Shown here: positions 1 through 6,243 of the stretch, in pieces
Position numbering within the stretch: position 1 is the first letter of the stretch
Layout: each line of letters starts with the position of its first letter
Assembly (NCBI GenBank): GCA_021776145.1
Contig: JAJFGM010000745.1
Span: 1-6,550 of the forward strand
Length of the DNA stretch: 6,550 nucleotides
From: Kiloniellaceae bacterium
GTDB taxonomy: Bacteria > Pseudomonadota > Alphaproteobacteria > Kiloniellales > Kiloniellaceae
Reading direction: 5' to 3'
Translations under genes and position numbers: made by a program
The notes under the pieces: generated by a model
What the model was told of the DNA's origin: nothing
What the model saw: only the letters and a program-made list of their open reading frames with translations
Databases searched by the model: none

Positions 1-1
1 G

Positions 2-544
2 CAGGTGCGCTCTTCTTTCGATGATTCCCCAGGCACCTTCGTAGTGGACGAGGACGAAATCGTGGAACAGGCAGTTGTCAGCGGCATTGCGTACAGCCGC
101 GATGAGGCGAAGATCACACTCTTGGGCGTCCCCGACAAACCGGGAGTGGCGGCGAAGATTTTCGGGCCGCTGTCCGATGCGGCCATCAATGTCGATATGA
201 TCGTGCAAAACGTGGCTGCACATGCGGAGACCACCGATCTTACCTTTACGGTCACCAAGGCCGACCTCGACCGCGCTGTCGAACTTCTGCGCGGCCACCG
301 CGACGATCTCAAGTTCGCCGACCTCTTGGCCGATGCCAACGTGGTCAAGGTCTCGGTCATCGGTGTTGGCATGCGCAGCCACGCTGGCGTCGCCCAGTCG
401 ATGTTCACCGCCCTGGCGGCAAAAGGCATAAATATTCAGGTCATTTCGACTTCGGAAATCAAGGTCTCGGTGCTGTTGGCTGAAGAATACACCGAATTGG
501 CTGTACGCAGTCTGCACACGGCCTATGGGCTGGACGCGGAATGA
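2..544 (+). CDS. lysC: Aspartate kinase, C-terminal regulatory part (5' truncated by window edge)
   Basis: Aspartate kinase phosphorylates L-aspartate with ATP, the first step towards lysine, threonine, methionine and diaminopimelate, in the cytoplasm. Only the last 180 codons are present. The frame is open to the window edge, so the GTG at 5 is an internal valine, not a start. The catalytic amino-acid kinase domain must lie upstream. What is visible is the tandem ACT regulatory region. The first ACT begins near KITLLGVPDKPGVAAKIF (about 115-170) and continues to NVDMIVQN. The second begins near VVKVSVIGVGMRSHAGVA (about 340-395) and ends with the typical ISTSEIKVSVL and a short tail. The segment VVSGIAYSRDEAKITL is characteristic of proteobacterial LysC. 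In this family the ACT pair binds lysine and/or threonine for feedback inhibition; which of them acts here cannot be read from the sequence. ptsP follows after 33 bases. Family assignment is secure. Confidence 0.96.
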   Translation, partial: QVRSSFDDSPGTFVVDEDEIVEQAVVSGIAYSRDEAKITLLGVPDKPGVAAKIFGPLSDAAINVDMIVQNVAAHAETTDLTFTVTKADLDRAVELLRGHRDDLKFADLLADANVVKVSVIGVGMRSHAGVAQSMFTALAAKGINIQVISTSEIKVSVLLAEEYTELAVRSLHTAYGLDAE

Positions 545-567
545 CGGTCGCAAACGGCACGCGGGCC

Positions 568-571
568 GGGA
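568..571 (+). promoter_or_regulatory. Ribosome binding site of ptsP
   Basis: GGGA lies 6 bases before the ATG at 578. It is a modest match to Shine-Dalgarno, but it supports this ATG and agrees with the N-terminal extent of the protein. No promoter is visible in the 33 bases after lysC, so ptsP is probably read through from lysC. Confidence 0.5.
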
Positions 572-577
572 TACGGC

Positions 578-2881
578 ATGACCTTGGCGGCCAGTGACAG
601 CACCAATGATCGCACCAGCGATAGCAACGGCTGGACCGGCTCGCGACGCTTGTTGCGTTTGCTGCGCGATCTTATTCGCGGCGAGGGCGCATCGCAGGAT
701 CGCCTCGACAAGGCGGTCGACATTGTCAGCAAGGAATTTCACGCCGAGGTCTGCTCGATCTATGTCATGCGCGCCGATGAAACGCTCGAGCTTTACGCCA
801 GCATAGGCCTGAACGCCGCCGCCGTGCACCGCACCCGCCTGCGCGTTGGCGAGGGCCTGGTCGGCGAGATCGCCGCCCGGGCGCTGCCGTTTGCCCTGGC
901 CGATGCCCAGGCGCATCCCAGCTTCGCCTATCGGCCGGAAACCGGCGAGGAGGCCTTCGTGTCGCTGGTTGGTGTGCCGATTCTGCAAAACAAGGCGGTT
1001 CTGGGGGTCCTGGTGGTGCAGAACAAAACCGCACGCGACTACACGGAAGCCGAGGTCGAGGGTCTGGAAACGCTGGCCATAGTATTGGCGGAAATGCTGG
1101 CGACGGGCGCCCGCGACGGTGTCGATACGACGCAGCGCGGCGATGCCGCGGCCGTGCTGCCGGCGCGCTTTTCCGGCATCGCCCTGACCGCCGGTTTGGC
1201 TGTTGGCCGTGTCGTCGAGCATCGTCGCGGCGTGGTGCCTGGCAAGGTCGTGGCCGAGGATCCGGAAAACGAATTGGCCCGTCTGCAGACGGCGCTGGAG
1301 AACCTGCGCGCTTCGATCGACACGCTGCTGCTGCGACACGATGTGGCGGCCGTGGGTGAACATCGCGAAATTCTCGAGACCTATCGCATGTTCTCCGAGG
1401 ATCGGGGCTGGCTCGGGCGCATCCATGACGCGGTGCATAGCGGGCTTACTGCCGAGGCGGCGGTGCAAAAGGTGCGGAACGACACACGTGCCCGCATGGA
1501 CGCGATCAAAGACCCCTATTTGCGCGAACGCGCCGCCGATCTCGACGACCTGGGTGACCGCCTGTTGCGCCATCTCCTGGGCGAGGAAACCGGCGCGCCG
1601 CGCGCCTTGCCCGAGGACGCCGTGCTCTTGGCCCGGGATCTTGGGCCGGCGGATCTGCTCGACTACGATTTGGAGCGCTTGCGGGCCGTGGTGCTCGAGG
1701 AAGGCTCGCCGATGGCGCATATGGCCATTATCGCCCGCTCGCTGGAACTGCCGGTGATGGGCCGCTGTCGCGGTGTCGTGTCGCAGGCCCGCGAAGGCGA
1801 CACGATCATTGTCGACGCCGACAACGAGCAGGTCTTGCTGCGGCCGAATCAATCGGTCGTGGACAGTTTCACCGAGTCGATGGATGCCATGGCGCGGCGC
1901 CGGGCTGAATATGCCGCGGTCCGAGATCTGCCGCCGGTGACCCGCGACGGCCTGCGTATCTCGCTGTCGATCAACGCCGGACTGCTGATCGATCTGCAGC
2001 AGATGCACGCCAGCGGTGCCGACGGTATTGGGCTTTACCGCACCGAAATTCCTTTCATGGTGCGCGATTCCCTGCCCGATGTCGACGAGCAGACCGAACT
2101 CTATAAAAGGGTCCTGGACCAGGCGCGGGACAAGTCGGTGGTGTTCCGTACCTTGGACATCGGCGGCGACAAGATTCTGCCGTATTGGCGCGGCGCCACC
2201 GACGAGAATCCGGCAATGGGCTGGCGTGCCATCCGCATCGGCATCGATCGGCCGGTCATGTTGCGGCAGCAGCTGCGCGCGCTGTTGCGCGCCGCCGCCG
2301 GTCGCGAGCTGAACGTCATGTTTCCGATGGTCAGCGAGGTGGCCGAGTTCGAATCCGCCCGCACCCTGATGCGTCGCGAAATCGAGCGCGAAGAGGGACA
2401 GGGCGCGCCCTTGCCAGAAAAAGTCAATATTGGCGTCATGCTGGAAGTCCCCGCGCTTGCCTGGCAACTGCCGGCATTGCTGGAGCGCTGTCATTTCATC
2501 TCGATCGGCAGCAACGATCTTTTTCAGTTTCTTTTCGCCTGCGACCGCGGCAATCCGCGCGTCGCGCGCCGCTACGACAACCTGTCGCCGGCGGTCCTCA
2601 GCTTTCTGCGTTCAGTGGTGGCGCAGGCAGACGCTGCCGGCTGTACGCTCAGTCTTTGCGGCGAAATGGCGGGATCGCCGCTGGAAGCCATGGCTCTGGT
2701 CGGCTGCGGTCTGCGCAAACTGTCCATGCCGCCACCGGCCGTTGGGCCGGTCAAGACGATGCTGCGCAGCCTTTACGCCGAGCCACTGCGCGATCTTGTC
2801 TCGCAGCTCGCCGAGTTGCCCGATCACTCGGTGCGCGAACAGCTGCGCGCCTATGCGATTGATCACGAAATCGCCATATAG
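578..2881 (+). CDS. ptsP: PEP-protein phosphotransferase of the nitrogen PTS (EI-Ntr, PtsP)
   Basis: EI-Ntr autophosphorylates from phosphoenolpyruvate and passes the phosphate to NPr and then EIIA-Ntr, a cytoplasmic regulatory relay rather than a sugar importer. The protein is 767 residues, close to the usual 750-760. Residues about 40-175 form a GAF sensor domain (GEGLVGEIA at 91-99, VSLVGVPIL at 128-136); in studied homologues this domain responds to glutamine. The EI N-terminal/HPr-binding region starts near 198 (FSGIALTAGLAVGRV). The swivelling domain carries the phospho-acceptor His381 in GSPMAHMAIIARS. The PEP-binding barrel has LYRTEI (Arg488), RTLDIGGDK (Arg524), IGSNDLFQF (643-651), DRGNPRV and the catalytic Cys694 in LCGEMAGS. 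All key residues expected for activity are present. The GAF domain separates it from sugar-PTS enzyme I. NPr and EIIA-Ntr genes are not in the window. The residue two before the active His is Met, where Thr is usual in enzyme I. Confidence 0.96.
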   Translation: MTLAASDSTNDRTSDSNGWTGSRRLLRLLRDLIRGEGASQDRLDKAVDIVSKEFHAEVCSIYVMRADETLELYASIGLNAAAVHRTRLRVGEGLVGEIAARALPFALADAQAHPSFAYRPETGEEAFVSLVGVPILQNKAVLGVLVVQNKTARDYTEAEVEGLETLAIVLAEMLATGARDGVDTTQRGDAAAVLPARFSGIALTAGLAVGRVVEHRRGVVPGKVVAEDPENELARLQTALENLRASIDTLLLRHDVAAVGEHREILETYRMFSEDRGWLGRIHDAVHSGLTAEAAVQKVRNDTRARMDAIKDPYLRERAADLDDLGDRLLRHLLGEETGAPRALPEDAVLLARDLGPADLLDYDLERLRAVVLEEGSPMAHMAIIARSLELPVMGRCRGVVSQAREGDTIIVDADNEQVLLRPNQSVVDSFTESMDAMARRRAEYAAVRDLPPVTRDGLRISLSINAGLLIDLQQMHASGADGIGLYRTEIPFMVRDSLPDVDEQTELYKRVLDQARDKSVVFRTLDIGGDKILPYWRGATDENPAMGWRAIRIGIDRPVMLRQQLRALLRAAAGRELNVMFPMVSEVAEFESARTLMRREIEREEGQGAPLPEKVNIGVMLEVPALAWQLPALLERCHFISIGSNDLFQFLFACDRGNPRVARRYDNLSPAVLSFLRSVVAQADAAGCTLSLCGEMAGSPLEAMALVGCGLRKLSMPPPAVGPVKTMLRSLYAEPLRDLVSQLAELPDHSVREQLRAYAIDHEIAI

Positions 2882-2907
2882 ATTCGCCACAAAAGATGGT
2901 TAGGGAT

Positions 2908-2956
2908 TTGACATTGGTCTAAAAAATTGCAGGCCATGGTAAAAATTTGTTAATAA
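2908..2956 (+). promoter_or_regulatory. Candidate promoter region for rodZ
   Basis: This is the most AT-rich part of the window, between the ptsP stop and rodZ. The best pairing I can find is TTGCAG (2927-2932), an 18-base spacer, then TAATAA (2951-2956), with a TG one base upstream of that hexamer (2948-2949) as in extended -10 promoters. The -10 matches only half of the consensus TATAAT. A perfect TTGACA stands at 2908-2913, but no acceptable -10 lies 16-18 bases after it. The region is likely to hold a promoter; the exact boxes are a guess. Confidence 0.3.
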
Positions 2957-2966
2957 AAAGGTCTTC

Positions 2967-3041
2967 ATGATCGACATGTTTGAATGCCGGGTGTTGATTC
3001 CGGTATCGCGTTTTCGTGGCCTTCGGGTCCTTGGCGAGTAG
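2967..3041 (+). other. Possible 24-codon leader ORF upstream of rodZ
   Basis: An ATG at 2967 opens 24 codons (begins MIDMFECRVL) ending in TAG at 3039-3041, 19 bases before the rodZ GTG. AAAGG at 2957-2961 lies 5 bases before this ATG and is a better Shine-Dalgarno match than anything before rodZ. Inside the frame, ATGCCGG (2984-2990) can pair with CCGGTAT (3000-3006), a 7-bp stem with one G-U pair and a 9-base loop. I recognise no peptide family. If transcription started from the -10 candidate at 2951-2956, the AAAGG would not be in the RNA, so both readings cannot be right unless the ORF is leaderless. It could be chance. Confidence 0.2.
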
Positions 3042-3060
3042 CTAGGTTCGGTAGCGTTCA

Positions 3061-4830
3061 GTGGTTGATAAGACCCCCGAGTCCGAAAAAGATATGCCGT
3101 TGCTGGATCTTGATCCGGCGCGCCGCGAGAGTGTGGGCCGCCTGCTTGCGCGTACGCGGCAGGAGTATGGCCAGGACCTGAAGAGCGTCGCCGAGGCGTT
3201 GCGTATCCGCTATGTCTATCTTGAGGCTATCGAATCCGGACGCTTCGATCGTTTGCCAGGGCCCGCGTATGCTGTCGGATTCGTTCGCAGCTATGCCGAG
3301 TTCCTCGGTCTTGAGCGGGAAACCGTGGTCGAGGCCTTCAAACAGGAAGTCGATGGAATCGATCGCCAAACCCAGCTGAACTTCCTTACCCCGGTGCCGG
3401 AAGGCAAAATTCCCGGCGGCGCCGTTTTTCTTGTTTGTGCCCTTGTCGCCGGCCTGGCCTATGGCGGCTGGTATTACCTTTCGACTCAGGGGCGCAACGT
3501 CGTCGACCTGATTCCCGAGGTTCCCCTCAATTTGCAGGCCCTCATGGGCAACGAAGACCCCGCCGTCGAAACGAGCCGGGTCGATTCGGCCGCGATGAAC
3601 GCGATATTGGCTGATGCAGCGACCCGGCCGGACTCCGAACCGGCCGTTTTGCCACAAGCCCGGTCCCAATCCAGCTCGCCTTCCGAGCCGCTGCCGACGT
3701 CCGCGGCGGCGATCTCGCAGACCGCGAGCGCCGACCAAACACCGACCATGGAGCAAACACCAGCTACACAAGGGGCGCCCGCGGTGCCGCTGGACGCCAC
3801 CGTTGCAAACGGCCTTGCGGAAACTGAGCGCGACGCTTCGGTCGAAGTACCAAGCCTGATTGTAAGGGATACCGTCGTCGCGCCTCAGGCCGCGCCGAGC
3901 GCCGACAACGTTGTGCTACAGCCAACCGAGCAGGCGCCGGGCCTCGCGCGGCTGGCGGAGGCGATCGATGACAGCCTTGCAGCTTCGTCAATCCCGCCGG
4001 GCTTGGCCTCGACTGCCGATACCGACCAGGGCGAAATCACCGTCATCGACACGCGGACCAGCACTCGGGCGCGAACGGGTTCGCAAGCCGGTTTGCCCGA
4101 CAGTGCGGCCGTGGAGCCCGAAACCCACGTGATTAGCGGATCTACTGCACCATTTGCGACAGACGTCGGTGCGGCGCAAAACCTGGACGCGATGGCGGCG
4201 TCGCGCAACGGTGTGCCGGTTGACGGTGAGCCGGCCGACAGTGTACCGGTTGACGGTGTGGCGCGAACGCAGGCTGGAAACGAGCAATCGGCGCCACTTT
4301 CGGGCGACGATGAAACCAGCTCCGCCGCAACCGGCGTGACCGGGCAGCCCGAGTTCGAGACGAGTCTCTCAGAGGTGCGAGGCGCGGCGGCTGAAGTTTC
4401 GCCGCAGGAGGAAGGCCTGATCCAGGCCGACGGCCAGCAGGAGTTGACCCAGGTTCTGGAAACGGTTGCGGCGATTCCGGCGGTGCCGTCGGGCAACGAT
4501 GAGACGGCCGCTTACAGCGACGAACGCGCACCCATCAATTATGGCGAAACCAATCAGACGGCACGCGTCGTGCTGCGTGCCGCCCAGGATTGCTGGGTGC
4601 AGGTGCGCGATCCCAATGGCGCTTTGCTGCTGACCCGGGTCTTGCGCAAGGGTGATTCCTACCGCGTCCCGAACCAGCGCAATCTGACGCTGCTGACCGG
4701 CAATGCCGGCGGTCTGTGGATCGAGGTCGATGGCATACGCCTGGCTCCGCTTGGACCGGTCGGTGCGGTGCGACGCGACGTGTCCCTCGACCCCGAACGC
4801 CTGCTCAGCGGCACCGCGCTTAATCAATAG
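3061..4830 (+). CDS. rodZ: RodZ-type membrane-anchored helix-turn-helix protein (DUF4115), long linker
   Basis: RodZ is an inner-membrane protein that ties MreB filaments to the elongation machinery and helps set cell shape. The 589-residue product has an N-terminal cytoplasmic helix-turn-helix domain (about 21-97: VGRLLARTRQEYGQDLKSVA, RIRYVYLEAIESGRFDRLPG, YAVGFVRSYAEFLGL), one membrane helix (about 118-140, AVFLVCALVAGLAYGGWYY), a low-complexity periplasmic linker (about 141-495) and a C-terminal DUF4115 domain (about 500-575, with AAQDCWVQVRDPNG and RVLRKGD). Aligned by eye to E. coli RodZ, the MreB-contact residues Phe60 and Tyr64 fall on Tyr70 and Phe74, so both stay aromatic. E. coli RodZ is 337 residues; the extra length is almost all linker. 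The linker has no lysine, few aromatics, many Ala/Pro/Ser/Thr/Asp/Glu, a QTP(T/A) repeat and a pentapeptide repeat. GTG 3061 is the first start after in-frame TAG codons at 3043 and 3052; ATG 3094 (residue 12) is the alternative. Neither has a strong ribosome binding site. It lies upstream of ispG-hisS as in E. coli. Confidence 0.88.
   Translation: MVDKTPESEKDMPLLDLDPARRESVGRLLARTRQEYGQDLKSVAEALRIRYVYLEAIESGRFDRLPGPAYAVGFVRSYAEFLGLERETVVEAFKQEVDGIDRQTQLNFLTPVPEGKIPGGAVFLVCALVAGLAYGGWYYLSTQGRNVVDLIPEVPLNLQALMGNEDPAVETSRVDSAAMNAILADAATRPDSEPAVLPQARSQSSSPSEPLPTSAAAISQTASADQTPTMEQTPATQGAPAVPLDATVANGLAETERDASVEVPSLIVRDTVVAPQAAPSADNVVLQPTEQAPGLARLAEAIDDSLAASSIPPGLASTADTDQGEITVIDTRTSTRARTGSQAGLPDSAAVEPETHVISGSTAPFATDVGAAQNLDAMAASRNGVPVDGEPADSVPVDGVARTQAGNEQSAPLSGDDETSSAATGVTGQPEFETSLSEVRGAAAEVSPQEEGLIQADGQQELTQVLETVAAIPAVPSGNDETAAYSDERAPINYGETNQTARVVLRAAQDCWVQVRDPNGALLLTRVLRKGDSYRVPNQRNLTLLTGNAGGLWIEVDGIRLAPLGPVGAVRRDVSLDPERLLSGTALNQ
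4210..4254 (+). repeat. In-frame 15-bp tandem repeat, three units, in the RodZ linker
   Basis: Three consecutive 15-base units encode GVPVD, GEPAD and SVPVD (residues 384-398). Units 1 and 3 are nearly identical in DNA: 18 bases from 4211 and 18 from 4241 differ at one position, 30 bases apart. The middle unit is diverged. This looks like slippage or duplication in a disordered linker, kept in frame. Confidence 0.75.
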
Positions 4831-4855
4831 ATCTGTTGCGGCAACAGCCCTGATT
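4822..4855 (+). other. Interrupted inverted repeat over the rodZ stop codon
   Basis: CTGTTG (4833-4838) and CAACAG (4842-4847) form a 6-bp stem with a CGG loop just after the rodZ TAG. AATCA (4822-4826) and TGATT (4851-4855) can add an outer 5-bp stem across an internal loop that includes the stop codon. No T-run follows, so it is not a standard intrinsic terminator. It may stabilise the 3' end of the message or be chance. Confidence 0.35.
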
Positions 4856-5090
4856 GGGCCAACCGCCGCGATGTCGCGGCCGGTCCGGACCCGCCCTGCG
4901 GTCTTGCGGTTTCCACGACAAGGGCGCATTTTGCCCGGCAATTTCCAGCTTTCACCAAGTGCCGCCCGAACCGGAGCGGTGGGGCGCGATGTGAATTTGT
5001 CGCTGGCGGCCGGCCGCGTCAGCCGCTATTCAAAGGTCGTTGAGGGCACGCGGGCCCTGGCAAAGCGCAATTCAGTTTCGGGACGCCAAC
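4831..5090 (+). other. 260-base non-coding gap upstream of ispG with several inverted repeats
   Basis: No gene is supported here. Besides the hairpin at the rodZ stop it holds three short inverted repeats. CCGCG/CGCGG (4866-4870 with 4875-4879) can be extended by CCG/CGG (4863-4865 with 4881-4883) past a bulged C. GGTCCGGACC (4882-4891) is a perfect palindrome. GCTGGCGG/CCGCgtCAGC (5002-5009 with 5014-5023) is an 8-bp stem with a 2-base bulge and a CCGG loop, built on the 12-base palindrome 5006-5017. I find no good sigma-70 boxes (the best, TTGCGG at 4904 with CATTTT at 4927, is weak), no riboswitch I recognise, and no T-run after any stem. GC-rich sequence makes such stems common, so function is unproven. 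Confidence 0.4.
5080..5083 (+). promoter_or_regulatory. Ribosome binding site of ispG, decides the start
   Basis: GGGA lies 7 bases before the ATG at 5091. This favours ATG 5091 over an in-frame TTG at 5040, which would add 17 residues that do not look like an IspG N-terminus. Confidence 0.6.
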
Positions 5091-6224
5091 ATGAGCATCC
5101 GCCCCTACCGGGATATTCAGCGCCGCAGGTCGCGCCAGATACATGTCGGTGCCATTGCCGTCGGCGGCGACGCGCCGATCTCGGTGCAGTCCATGACCAA
5201 TACCCTGACTTCGGATGCGGCGGCGACGATCGCGCAGATCCGTCGGTTGGAAGAGGCCGGCGCGGATATCGTTCGAGTCTCCTGTCCGGATCAGGAATCG
5301 ACGGCGGCGCTGAAAGAGATCGTGAAGGCCGTCGCCGTGCCGATCGTCGCCGACATCCATTTTCACTACAAACGCGGCATCGAAGCTGCCGCGGCCGGGG
5401 CCGCCTGCCTGCGCATCAATCCGGGAAACATCGGTTCCGCGGCGCGCGTTCGTGAAGTCGTGCAGGCGGCGCGCGACCATGGCTGTTCCATGCGCATCGG
5501 CGTGAACGCCGGTTCGCTTGAGCGCGATCTTCTGGAAAAATACGGCGAGCCCTGCCCAGAGGCGATGGTCGAGTCGGCCCTCAATCACGCCCGTATCCTC
5601 GAGGACCACGACTTCACCGAGTTCAAGATCTCGGTCAAGGCCTCGGACGTCTTTCTGGCGGTGGCCGCCTACCACGGTCTCGCCGAGGCTTGTGATTATC
5701 CGTTGCATCTCGGCATCACCGAGGCCGGTGGCTTGAGAAGCGGGACGGTCAAATCCGCGGTCGGCCTTGGAACGCTCCTGTGGGCGGGAGTCGGCGATAC
5801 CATTCGGGTATCCCTTTCCACCGACCCGGTCGAAGAGGTGAAGGTTGGCTTCGATCTTCTGAAATCATTGGGATTGCGCCATCGCGGCGTCAACGTCATC
5901 TCCTGCCCGTCCTGCGCGCGCCAGCAGTTCGATGTCATCAAGACCGTGGAAGTCCTTGAACAGCGCCTCGCTCACATCACCACGCCGATGACGGTCTCGG
6001 TGATCGGCTGCGTCGTCAACGGACCCGGCGAGGCGACAATGACCGATATCGGCTTTACCGGCGGCGGCAAGGGCACGCATCAGGTTTATGTCAACGGCTT
6101 GCCTTCGCATCGCCTGCAAGACGCCGGCATCGTCGACCATCTGGTCGGCTTGATCGAGGACAAAGCGGCGGAGATAGAGGGACAAGTCGCCGCAACCGCC
6201 GCACAGCCCCGTCTCGTTTCTTAG
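5091..6224 (+). CDS. ispG: 4-hydroxy-3-methylbut-2-en-1-yl diphosphate synthase (IspG/GcpE)
   Basis: IspG is the penultimate enzyme of the MEP pathway. It reductively opens 2-C-methyl-D-erythritol 2,4-cyclodiphosphate to HMBPP, using a 4Fe-4S cluster and electrons from ferredoxin or flavodoxin in the cytoplasm. The 377-residue product (E. coli 372) matches along its whole length: RRRSRQIHVG, VQSMTNTLTSD, GADIVRVS, VADIHFHY, CLRINPGNIG, RIGVNAGSLE, SVKASDVFLAV, LHLGITEAGG, DPVEEVKVGFD. The N-terminal part is the TIM barrel. The C-terminal part carries the cluster ligands Cys272 and Cys275 (SCPSC), Cys307 and Glu314 (GCVVNGPGE), equivalent to E. coli Cys270, Cys273, Cys305 and Glu312. It is the direct bacterial form, without the inserted domain of plant enzymes. 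All functional residues are intact. hisS follows after 19 bases, so the two are probably one transcript. Confidence 0.98.
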   Translation: MSIRPYRDIQRRRSRQIHVGAIAVGGDAPISVQSMTNTLTSDAAATIAQIRRLEEAGADIVRVSCPDQESTAALKEIVKAVAVPIVADIHFHYKRGIEAAAAGAACLRINPGNIGSAARVREVVQAARDHGCSMRIGVNAGSLERDLLEKYGEPCPEAMVESALNHARILEDHDFTEFKISVKASDVFLAVAAYHGLAEACDYPLHLGITEAGGLRSGTVKSAVGLGTLLWAGVGDTIRVSLSTDPVEEVKVGFDLLKSLGLRHRGVNVISCPSCARQQFDVIKTVEVLEQRLAHITTPMTVSVIGCVVNGPGEATMTDIGFTGGGKGTHQVYVNGLPSHRLQDAGIVDHLVGLIEDKAAEIEGQVAATAAQPRLVS

Positions 6225-6232
6225 ATAACCTC

Positions 6233-6236
6233 GGAG
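6233..6236 (+). promoter_or_regulatory. Ribosome binding site of hisS, decides the GTG start
   Basis: GGAG sits 7 bases before the GTG at 6244, the clearest Shine-Dalgarno in the window. It fixes the non-ATG start of hisS. The motif lies in the 19-base ispG-hisS gap, which leaves no room for a promoter. Confidence 0.8.
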
Positions 6237-6243
6237 AACCATA

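Noticed and set aside
5..544. GTG at 5 as the start of a separate small aspartate kinase subunit
   Set aside because: Some aspartate kinases have an internal start for a beta subunit, but the frame is open to the window edge and no ribosome binding site can be seen, so valine inside lysC is the simpler reading.
556..567. 12-base sequence GGCACGCGGGCC shared by the gap before ptsP and the gap before ispG (5045-5056)
   Set aside because: About one such 12-base match is expected by chance in 6.5 kb, more in GC-rich DNA. Positions relative to the starts differ (11 and 35 bases) and no further similarity extends from it.
541..597. 18-codon frame starting at ATG 541, overlapping the lysC stop as ATGA
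   Set aside because: It is too short, overlaps the ptsP start in another frame, and has no family resemblance.
2915..2931. Sigma-54-like promoter (TGG...TTGCA) after ptsP, tempting because PtsP belongs to the nitrogen PTS
   Set aside because: The GG and GC elements are 13 bases apart where sigma-54 promoters need 12, and the bases after GG do not match the consensus.
2984..3014. Stem ATGCCGG/CCGGTAT followed by TTTT as an intrinsic terminator of ptsP
   Set aside because: The stem is short with a G-U pair and a 9-base loop, and the T-run is only four bases and begins four bases after the stem.
3058..3771. 237-codon open frame on the minus strand opposite rodZ
   Set aside because: It lies antisense to a well-supported gene, shows no recognisable domain, and is the kind of shadow frame expected in GC-rich coding DNA. 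The same applies to the other long antisense frames (3885-4496, 4369-4941, 5019-5708).
5040..5090. N-terminal extension of ispG from TTG 5040
   Set aside because: The added residues do not resemble IspG, and GGGA with correct spacing supports ATG 5091.
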